Below, in pieces: positions 1-4,586 of a stretch of DNA of 5,070 nucleotides; the stretch's first letter is position 1; the number at the start of each line of letters is the position of its first letter. The stretch is taken from the NCBI GenBank assembly GCA_012514415.1, contig JAAZAH010000220.1, forward strand, positions 1 through 5,070, read 5' to 3'. The notes beneath the pieces are model-generated. The model saw only the letters and a list, made by a program, of their open reading frames with translations. It had not been told where the DNA came from and ran no database searches. A program made the position numbers and the translations under genes. The DNA comes from Sandaracinaceae bacterium. GTDB lineage: Bacteria > Myxococcota_A > Polyangia > Polyangiales > Houyiibacteriaceae.

Positions 1-415
1 GCGCACCCTCGCGCACCTCGGTCGCAGCGCCGATTCCGACGCCAAAAACGGGCACGACTCGAACGATATCGAGGATGTACGCCGCTTCGAAGAGGAGGGC
101 GGTTTTTCGAAGCGGAGCCGAAGGAAAGACGAGCTGATGTTGCGCCACCGCGCGGAGCGACCAGGCGTCGTTTAGTCCGAAATCCGCAAGGGCGGTGAGG
201 TCGAGTCCATGGCGGCGCTCGTTCTCTTCGGCGTCGAGCTGGTGCGCATAGCCTGCGGAGACGCCGAGCTGGATCGTATCTTCATAGGCCGCGGCGACCG
301 GGACGCCGACCAGCATTCCAAGGGCGAGCGCCCCAAAGAGCGCGATGGCGCTGCCGAGCCCGAGACGAGCGCGCGCGCATGCTTGAGGCGCCGCCTGAGA
401 GCGCAAGGTCAACAT
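1..415 (-). CDS. Exported, probable outer-membrane beta-barrel protein (partial, C-terminus beyond left edge)
   Basis: The minus strand is open from an ATG at 415 to the window edge, giving 138 residues with no stop. The N-terminus is a clear Sec signal peptide: Arg at 5, 15 and 17, a hydrophobic core at about residues 18-40 (LGLGSAIALFGALALG...), and an Ala-rich cleavage site VAAA|YED near residue 43. The mature part starts with alternating polar and hydrophobic stretches (IQLGVSAGYAHQL, LDLTALADFGL, WSLRAVAQHQL, ALLFEAAYILD, VVPVFGVGIGAATEV), as in small outer-membrane beta-barrels. No specific family is recognisable from this fragment. An in-frame ATG at 439 would add eight residues (MASRPRSL). 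Neither start has a good Shine-Dalgarno. A weak -10-like TACACT (453-448, minus) would favour 415. It is transcribed divergently from the yfgM-bamB unit. Export is seen directly; the barrel assignment is inferred. Confidence 0.72.
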   Translation of the reverse strand, partial: MLTLRSQAAPQACARARLGLGSAIALFGALALGMLVGVPVAAAYEDTIQLGVSAGYAHQLDAEENERRHGLDLTALADFGLNDAWSLRAVAQHQLVFPSAPLRKTALLFEAAYILDIVRVVPVFGVGIGAATEVREGA

Positions 416-498
416 AAGAGAGCGGGGGCGCGAGGCCATGGGTGTGAAGTGTAGCGCATCGACCGCCAACTCGCGTCGTGGATGCCGAAAAGAGTCCG

Positions 499-526
499 TT
501 GACGGTACCACCCTTGAAGGTATAGT
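499..526 (+). promoter_or_regulatory. Sigma70-type promoter for the yfgM-bamB operon
   Basis: A -35 box TTGACG (499-504, 5 of 6 matches to consensus) and a -10 box TATAGT (521-526, 5 of 6) are separated by 16 bp. Transcription would start near 533 and give a leader of about 34 nt before the GTG start at 567. It is the best promoter match I see in the window and faces the gene expected to be transcribed. It is predicted by eye only. Confidence 0.7.
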
Positions 527-555
527 GCCGAGCTGAGTTTTTCGAAGATTTTAGC

Positions 556-559
556 GGAG
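556..559 (+). promoter_or_regulatory. Ribosome-binding site (GGAG) of the yfgM-like gene
   Basis: GGAG lies 7 nt upstream of the GTG at 567 and decides this start. The same GGAG plus 7-nt spacing recurs in front of the two other complete plus-strand genes (1525-1528 and 3065-3068), so it serves as an internal template for start-site choice in this genome. Confidence 0.7.
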
Positions 560-566
560 TGCACGC

Positions 567-1439
567 GTGTCAGAAGAGAGCGGAAACGATCGAACGAATG
601 AAGATCTGACGGCAGGAGGGGCCCCTCACGAGGGAACGCTCGAAAAGCCTGAGGCGCCGGCATCGCGCCCGCTCACGCGCGGAGAGCGCATTCAAGAGGA
701 GCGCAGGCGGAAGGCCGAAGAAAAGAAGGCCGCCCGCGCCGCACGGGAGGCGGAGCGCGCTGCCGCCGCGGCCGCTGAACCTGACGCCATGGAGCAGCGC
801 GCGACGGCGATGGCCGAGCAGGCGCGTGACGCCACCCAAGCCTTTCTGCGAACGCATGGCCGCTCAATCGCGCTTGTTGCCGCGCTCGCCCTCGTCTTGA
901 CGCTCGCCATCGTGATCGGGAAAGAGGTGGCCGCGGGGGGTGCCGCGGGGAGGGCCGAATCGCTCGCCGAGGCCGAATCCATTAAGGAGGCGGCGGCGCG
1001 TAAGGCGGCGCTTGTCGAGGTCGCCAAGGAGAACCAGGGCCGCGAGGTCGAGGAGTGGGCGCTTCTTGGCGCGGCCGCATCGGCGCTTGAAGCGGGAGAT
1101 CCCGCCGAGGCCGGCGCACTCTACGAGCGGGCGCTGACCGAGAGCGACCTCCGGGAATATGAGCGAAGGCTTGCGCTCGAAGGGCTCGCCGCGGCGCAGC
1201 TTGCCGAAGGTAAAAATGATGCCGCGCGCAAGACGTATGAGCGGATGCGCGAACTTGGAGATGCCGCACGAAATGCCGCCGATCTCGGCATCGCTCGGAT
1301 TTTGGTCGCCGAAGGACGCGAAGCGGAGGCCAAAGAACTTCTCGAAGGGCTGCGCGATCGCCTGAGCGCGCTTGGACGAGACGGCGCCGGGTTCACTCAA
1401 GAAGCCACCTCAGCGCTCCTTTCCGAGCTTGGAAGCTGA
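567..1439 (+). CDS. YfgM-like single-pass membrane protein with periplasmic TPR-like repeats
   Basis: Starts with GTG behind GGAG; 290 residues. Residues 1-95 are hydrophilic and presumably cytoplasmic, with a highly charged Arg/Lys/Glu/Ala helix at 37-72 that looks like a coiled coil. One membrane helix spans about 100-118 (SIALVAALALVLTLAIVIG), preceded by FLRTHGR, so the positive-inside rule puts the C-terminus in the periplasm. Residues 132-290 are helical with TPR-like pairs, for example 162-192 (ALLGAAASALEAGDPAEAGALYERAL), 200-228 and 236-262. This topology, and its position just before a bamB-like gene, match YfgM, an E. coli accessory of the SecYEG translocon that contacts periplasmic chaperones. 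E. coli YfgM is about 206 residues with a short N-terminus, so the long charged N-terminal extension is unusual. Sequence similarity to YfgM is low by eye: the TPR class is well supported, while the YfgM role rests on architecture and synteny. Confidence 0.72.
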   Translation: MSEESGNDRTNEDLTAGGAPHEGTLEKPEAPASRPLTRGERIQEERRRKAEEKKAARAAREAERAAAAAAEPDAMEQRATAMAEQARDATQAFLRTHGRSIALVAALALVLTLAIVIGKEVAAGGAAGRAESLAEAESIKEAAARKAALVEVAKENQGREVEEWALLGAAASALEAGDPAEAGALYERALTESDLREYERRLALEGLAAAQLAEGKNDAARKTYERMRELGDAARNAADLGIARILVAEGREAEAKELLEGLRDRLSALGRDGAGFTQEATSALLSELGS

Positions 1440-1524
1440 GCGGCGCTCGGTCCCTCCTCCCGTTCAGAGTACGCCTCGCCGCGCGCTCATCTTTTACCTC
1501 TCATCGCCATTCGATTCTCAACGC

Positions 1525-1528
1525 GGAG
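1525..1528 (+). promoter_or_regulatory. Ribosome-binding site (GGAG) deciding the ATT start of bamB
   Basis: GGAG lies exactly 7 nt before the ATT at 1536, the same spacing as for the yfgM-like gene and gdhA. No other Shine-Dalgarno-like sequence precedes an in-frame codon able to start between 1440 and 1599. The TTG at 1599 has no purine-rich motif at the right distance. Confidence 0.6.
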
Positions 1529-1535
1529 TCCTTCG

Positions 1536-2735
1536 ATTCTCCCCTACAACCGACATCGAATCTTCCTTCTCCTCTACGCAGCCCTAAGCGCCACGTGGTT
1601 GAGCGCTTGTTTGGGGATGGGGACAGGCGATTTCCCGGTCCTCCGGGGTGAGCGTGAGATCGAGCATCGCGCGAGCAACCGCCTGACGCTCGCGTGGACA
1701 CGCGTGGTCAATCGCGGGGCAAGCGCGCCGTATCGCCCGGTCGAGATCGCGAGCGCGGCGCTCGACGTCGAGCATCAGCGCATCTACATCGGCTCGGCCG
1801 CGGGTTTCCTTTACGCGTACAATGCGATCGGAAAAAGGCTTTTCGAATACGAAGCAGGTGCCCCCATCGATGCCGCGCCCGCTTTCGATGAAGGGCTCGG
1901 GCGGCTGTTTTTGGCAACCGGCGACGGCTCTCTTCACGCTCTCGATGCGGCGAGTGGCGCGCTCCTTTGGAAGGTCGATCTCGAGTATCCGCTCATCGGA
2001 ACACCGCTCATCGTCGGCGATGCGCTCTACATCCCGACGAGCGATAACGCGATCGTCGCCGCCTCAAAGGCAACGGGCGAAGCCCTCTTCAGCTATCGGC
2101 GACCGCCGGCCGAAGACTTCACGATCAAGGGGCGCGCGGGAATCCTCCTCTATGAGGATTATCTCATCACCGGTTTTGATGATGGCGCCATCGTCGCCAT
2201 CGATCGACGGGACGGAAGCGCGGTCTGGGAATACGATACGTCCGCAGACATAGAAGACGATGGCAGCAAGCGGCCAACCTTCGCGGATGTCGATACGACA
2301 CCCATCATCGTAGGCGACGAGCTGTGGGTAGCGAGCTTTAACGCTGGGCTTTATCGACTCAACCCTTCCAACGGGAGCGTGATCGCGCGCGATGCGGAGG
2401 CCAAGGGCATCACCGACATCCAGCTTTCGGGCGACTTCCTTCTCATCACGTCGAAAGATCGCGGAATCGTCGCTTACGATATTGTGACGCGCGATGAGGC
2501 TTGGGATCGACCGAGCGAGCGGGGAGCCATCAGCCCGCTCACCATCGCGGAGGGCGAGATTGTTCTTTATGGCGAGACGCCCGGCTCCTTCCTCGCCGTC
2601 GACCTGAAAACCGGGAAGGAGCTCGCGCGCATCGAGGGCGGTGAGGGCTTTAGCGCGCAAGCGGCGACGAGCGCCGATTTTGTCGGGGTCTTGAGCAACG
2701 CTGGGCATTTTTACGCCTTCAAGCTCCTCGATTGA
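1536..2735 (+). CDS. bamB: BamB-like outer-membrane assembly lipoprotein (PQQ-type beta-propeller), apparent ATT start
   Basis: From the ATT at 1536 the product is 399 residues. Residues 1-25 form a lipoprotein signal: MLPYNRHR, hydrophobic core IFLLLYAALSATW, and lipobox L22-S23-A24-C25. Cys25 (codon 1608-1610) would be lipidated and carry the protein to the outer membrane. The rest is an eight-bladed propeller of PQQ-like repeats, with strands at about 82-105, 123-149, 163-189, 209-235, 262-286, 301-325, 341-368 and 382-399 (pattern G.l.AlDa.tG...W). FADVDTTPIIV (about 249-259) matches the signature E. coli BamB DVDTTPVV region, and FTIKGRAG (about 195-202) sits where E. coli BamB has its BamA-contacting loop. 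BamB scaffolds BamA in the beta-barrel assembly machine. It lies 96 nt after the yfgM-like stop in the same frame, probably in one operon. The TTG at 1599 would delete the signal and is rejected. Family assignment is strong; the exact start is inferred. Confidence 0.85.
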   Translation: MLPYNRHRIFLLLYAALSATWLSACLGMGTGDFPVLRGEREIEHRASNRLTLAWTRVVNRGASAPYRPVEIASAALDVEHQRIYIGSAAGFLYAYNAIGKRLFEYEAGAPIDAAPAFDEGLGRLFLATGDGSLHALDAASGALLWKVDLEYPLIGTPLIVGDALYIPTSDNAIVAASKATGEALFSYRRPPAEDFTIKGRAGILLYEDYLITGFDDGAIVAIDRRDGSAVWEYDTSADIEDDGSKRPTFADVDTTPIIVGDELWVASFNAGLYRLNPSNGSVIARDAEAKGITDIQLSGDFLLITSKDRGIVAYDIVTRDEAWDRPSERGAISPLTIAEGEIVLYGETPGSFLAVDLKTGKELARIEGGEGFSAQAATSADFVGVLSNAGHFYAFKLLD

Positions 2736-2770
2736 ACGTGCTGGAGCTTGGGGGCCATACCCGCGCGAAG

Positions 2771-2786
2771 AGGGAAGACGCTCCCT
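2771..2786 (+). terminator. Weak hairpin after bamB, possible terminator or 3' stabiliser
   Basis: AGGGA (2771-2775) pairs with TCCCT (2782-2786) around a 6-nt loop, about 35 nt after the bamB stop. It is followed within 15 nt by a T-rich but not continuous stretch (TAATTTTATT). The stem is short, so this is only a tentative bamB terminator. Confidence 0.25.
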
Positions 2787-2833
2787 ACACATACCCTAAT
2801 TTTATTCCGTATTTTTCAGAACAACCTCCCGAT

Positions 2834-2892
2834 CGCCGTGTCAGTTTGCGTCAGATCCGAATGGACATTGGTCGTACCACGGCGCTTTTTTT
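2834..2892 (+). terminator. Terminator-like stem with T-run upstream of gdhA
   Basis: CGCCGTG (2834-2840) pairs perfectly with CACGGCG (2878-2884) over 7 bp and is followed by C and then seven T (2886-2892). The 37-nt loop can form a small inner hairpin, though TGGT/ACCA (2869-2879) would compete with the outer stem for its last two bases. It has the form of a rho-independent terminator for bamB or of an attenuator before gdhA, but the long loop makes it less certain than a compact hairpin. Confidence 0.35.
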
Positions 2893-2927
2893 GAGCACCT
2901 GCATAAAAACCGTGTATTTTTGAACAC
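2888..2927 (+). repeat. Imperfect direct repeat TTTTTGAGCAC / TTTTTGAACAC
   Basis: Copies at 2888-2898 and 2917-2927 match in 10 of 11 positions and are offset by 29 bp, close to three helical turns. Such spacing suits a regulator binding one face of the DNA. The first copy overlaps the T-run of the preceding stem and both contain -35-like TTGA motifs, so chance in an AT-rich stretch is possible. Confidence 0.35.
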
Positions 2928-2957
2928 TTACGCAGCGACCCTGAGAGCAATTTGACC

Positions 2958-2970
2958 TCGACGTCGACGT
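2958..2970. repeat. Two nested 10-bp palindromes (TCGACGTCGA and ACGTCGACGT)
   Basis: TCGACGTCGA (2958-2967) and ACGTCGACGT (2961-2970) are each perfect palindromes overlapping by 7 bp, directly after a -35-like TTGACC (2952-2957). If that promoter is real, they fill its spacer and could be an operator for gdhA. No regulator family is identifiable. Confidence 0.35.
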
Positions 2971-2989
2971 TCTTTAGCGTTAACTTATT

Positions 2990-3005
2990 CTTGTTCATTC
3001 ACAAG
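2990..3005. repeat. Inverted repeat CTTGT-N6-ACAAG upstream of gdhA
   Basis: CTTGT (2990-2994) and ACAAG (3001-3005) are exact inverted copies with a 6-nt centre, 70 nt before the chosen gdhA start. It could be an operator half-site pair or a small leader hairpin. The arms are short, so significance is uncertain. Confidence 0.25.
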
Positions 3006-3064
3006 TCGCGTCGGGGGAGGGGCTGTGCGTCCGATTCGCTCAGCGTGGGCCCCGGCCCGAGATC

Positions 3065-3068
3065 GGAG
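3065..3068 (+). promoter_or_regulatory. Ribosome-binding site (GGAG) deciding the gdhA start at 3076
   Basis: GGAG is 7 nt before the GTG at 3076, the same geometry as the two other complete plus-strand genes. A competing purine tract GGGGGAGGGG (3013-3022) precedes the in-frame GTG at 3025, but its GGAGG core ends only 4 nt before that codon. Confidence 0.6.
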
Positions 3069-3075
3069 ACAGCCA

Positions 3076-4428
3076 GTGGATCAATATTTCGATGAGCGCG
3101 TCGAATCCATCTTCCAAACGATCCGCAAGCGCAACGCCGGAGAGCCTGAATTTCACCAGGCCGTGCGCGAGCTCCTCGAATCGGTCGCGGTCGTCCTCAA
3201 ACGGCATCCGCACTACGATCAGCAGGGCCTGCTCCAACGCCTCTGCGAGCCCGAACGTCAGATCATCTTCCGCGTTCCATGGATCGACGACGAAGGGAAC
3301 ATCCATGTCAACCGCGGCTTTCGCGTCCAATACAACAGCGTCCTTGGCCCCTATAAGGGTGGCCTTCGCTTTCACCCAAGCGTCAATCTGAGCATCATCA
3401 AATTCCTCGCCTTCGAGCAAATCTTCAAGAATGCGCTCACGGGCATGCCAATCGGAGGAGCAAAAGGCGGTGCCGATTTCGATCCGAAGGGGAGGTCGGA
3501 TACCGAGATCATGCGCTTCTGCCAGTCGTTCATGACCGAGCTCCACAACTACATCGGTCAATACACCGATGTCCCGGCCGGCGACATTGGGGTGGGCGGG
3601 CGCGAGATCGGCTGGCTCTTCGGTCAGTACAAGCGGATGCGCAATTCCTATGAATCGGGCGTCCTGACGGGAAAGGGCACGAGCTGGGGCGGTTCGCAGG
3701 TACGAACGGAAGCCACGGGCTATGGGCTTGTTTACTTCACGCAAGAGATCCTCAAGCATCGCGGCCTTGATTTTGATGGACAGACCGCCGTGGTGTCGGG
3801 CGCGGGAAATGTGGCCATTTATTCGGTCGAGAAGATCCAACAACTCGGCGGCGAGGTGGTCGCCATGAGCGATTCGACAGGCTTCGTCTACGACCCAGAG
3901 GGAATCGATCTGGCTGCAATGCTCGAGGTGAAGCTCGAACGGCGCGGGAGAATCGTCGATTATTGCGCGCTCGTTCCGAGGGCGGAATTTCATGAGCAGC
4001 GCCACCGGATCTGGACTGTGCCGTGCGATGTCGCGCTGCCATGCGCCACCCAGAACGAGCTGGACGAAGTGGCGGCCGAGACGCTCGTAAAAAATGGGGT
4101 GAAGGTCGTCGCCGAGGGCGCGAATATGCCGTGCACGCCCGAAGCCATTCGCGTCTTTCGTGCGGCGGGGGTGGCTTTTGGGCCCGGCAAGGCGGCAAAC
4201 GCGGGAGGCGTCGCGACGTCCGCGCTCGAGATGCAACAGAACGCCTCGCGCGATTCGTGGACCTTCGAATATACCGAGGAGCGACTCGCGACGATCATGA
4301 AGCGAATCCACCAGCGCTGCATCGGAACGGCGGCCGAATACGGATACGCCGGCGATTACCTGATGGGCGCCAACATCGCGGGCTTTCGAAAGGTGGCGGA
4401 CGCCATGCTCGCCCTCGGTATCATTTAG
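3076..4428 (+). CDS. gdhA: Glutamate dehydrogenase, hexameric NADP(H)-type
   Basis: Interconverts 2-oxoglutarate plus ammonium and L-glutamate in the cytoplasm, linking nitrogen assimilation to the TCA cycle. The product is 450 residues from the GTG at 3076; E. coli GdhA is 447, begins MDQ like this protein (MDQYFDERVESIF) and is clearly alike throughout. Key residues are present: Lys94 in GPYKGGLRFHPS, Lys118 in FKNALTG, Lys130 in GGAKGGADFDPKG, and Asp170 in DVPAGDIGVGGRE, spaced as the substrate and catalytic Lys/Lys/Lys/Asp of the family. The Rossmann motif is VSGAGNVA (240-247). SDS (265-267), at the end of the second strand, matches the NADP-using E. coli type rather than NAD-type enzymes. 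PCATQNELD and EGANMP are also intact. An in-frame GTG at 3025 would add 17 basic residues not expected in the family. It seems to be monocistronic, with its own upstream region and terminator. Function is very likely; cofactor preference is inferred. Confidence 0.96.
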   Translation: MDQYFDERVESIFQTIRKRNAGEPEFHQAVRELLESVAVVLKRHPHYDQQGLLQRLCEPERQIIFRVPWIDDEGNIHVNRGFRVQYNSVLGPYKGGLRFHPSVNLSIIKFLAFEQIFKNALTGMPIGGAKGGADFDPKGRSDTEIMRFCQSFMTELHNYIGQYTDVPAGDIGVGGREIGWLFGQYKRMRNSYESGVLTGKGTSWGGSQVRTEATGYGLVYFTQEILKHRGLDFDGQTAVVSGAGNVAIYSVEKIQQLGGEVVAMSDSTGFVYDPEGIDLAAMLEVKLERRGRIVDYCALVPRAEFHEQRHRIWTVPCDVALPCATQNELDEVAAETLVKNGVKVVAEGANMPCTPEAIRVFRAAGVAFGPGKAANAGGVATSALEMQQNASRDSWTFEYTEERLATIMKRIHQRCIGTAAEYGYAGDYLMGANIAGFRKVADAMLALGII

Positions 4429-4448
4429 GAAACCTCCTATTTCTTTGA

Positions 4449-4458
4449 TGGGCGCCCA
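4449..4458. repeat. 10-bp palindrome TGGGCGCCCA after gdhA
   Basis: A perfect palindrome 20 nt past the gdhA stop. It has no loop, so it is a poor RNA hairpin. It may be a protein-binding site or simply chance in GC-rich DNA. Confidence 0.2.
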
Positions 4459-4462
4459 CTGC

Positions 4463-4496
4463 GCACGTGCCGGAGCACTTCCGATTCGGCGCGTGC
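4463..4496 (+). other. Stem-loop in the gdhA 3' untranslated region
   Basis: GCACGTGCCG (4463-4472) pairs with CGGCGCGTGC (4487-4496) over 10 positions with one U-G wobble, enclosing a 14-nt loop. An alternative inner pairing CGGA/TCCG (4471-4474/4480-4483) also exists. No T-run follows, so it is not a classical terminator on its own. It could protect the gdhA mRNA 3' end. Confidence 0.4.
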
Positions 4497-4508
4497 CCCG
4501 CCTCCGAT

Positions 4509-4554
4509 AAAAAAAACGCTCGCCGATCCGCAAAGGATGGCGAGCGTTCTTTCT
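4509..4554. terminator. Bidirectional rho-independent terminator between gdhA and the flavoprotein gene
   Basis: AACGCTCGCC (4515-4524) and GGCGAGCGTT (4539-4548) are perfect 10-bp inverted copies. The helix continues, after one bulged G (4525), with ATCC/GGAT (4526-4529/4535-4538) and a 5-nt GCAAA loop. On the plus strand it is followed by the T-rich CTTTCT; on the minus strand the A-run 4509-4516 becomes an eight-U tail. It lies 80 nt after gdhA and 32 nt after the minus-strand stop, serving both convergent genes. The longer U-tail favours stronger termination of the minus-strand gene. Confidence 0.88.
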
Positions 4555-4586
4555 ATCGAGCGATCGTGAGGCGCACGGCCTCCGGA

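Larger units (their letters stand above)
2736..3075. other. 340-bp non-coding region between bamB and gdhA
   Basis: I see no convincing gene here. The region is clearly more AT-rich than its neighbours (notably 2795-2825 and 2885-2930) and contains repeats listed separately: a weak hairpin (2771-2786), a long-looped stem ending in a T-run (2834-2892), a direct repeat (2888-2927), nested palindromes (2958-2970), an inverted repeat (2990-3005) and a G-rich tract (3013-3022). It most likely holds the bamB 3' end and the gdhA promoter and leader. A promoter cannot be fixed with confidence. Candidates are TTGAGC (2891-2896), 18 bp, TATTTT (2915-2920), and TTGACC (2952-2957), 17 bp, TAGCGT (2975-2980). 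Confidence 0.6.

Noticed and set aside
209..454. Plus-strand open frame of 81 codons near the left edge
   Set aside because: It lies opposite the signal-peptide-bearing minus-strand gene; the Arg/Ala/Gly-rich product has no domain features.
864..1400. Minus-strand open frame of 178 codons opposite the yfgM-like gene
   Set aside because: Antisense shadow; the plus strand has a promoter, a ribosome-binding site, a membrane helix and TPR-like repeats.
1437..1535. Read-through fusion of the yfgM-like and bamB-like frames, since they share one frame
   Set aside because: A plain TGA stop ends the first gene and no stop-suppression signal is visible. The second protein needs a free N-terminal lipoprotein signal.
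1599..1601. TTG as start codon of the bamB-like gene
   Set aside because: It encodes the Leu of the LSAC lipobox. Starting here removes the whole signal peptide and leaves no Shine-Dalgarno.
2064..2792. Minus-strand open frame of 242 codons opposite bamB
   Set aside because: Antisense shadow of the beta-propeller gene, with no recognisable domain.
2868..2886. Sigma54-like GG-N10-GC pattern before gdhA
   Set aside because: Only the invariant dinucleotides match; flanking bases do not fit the -24/-12 consensus.
2732..2923. Plus-strand open frame of 63 codons overlapping the bamB stop
   Set aside because: It overlaps the bamB stop but has no convincing ribosome-binding site, and it runs through the hairpin and T-run with no protein-like character.
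2816..2998. Minus-strand open frame of 60 codons in the bamB-gdhA intergenic region
   Set aside because: No ribosome-binding site before its ATG, Lys/Leu-rich composition typical of translated AT-rich non-coding DNA, and it crosses several inverted repeats. A small gene cannot be fully excluded.
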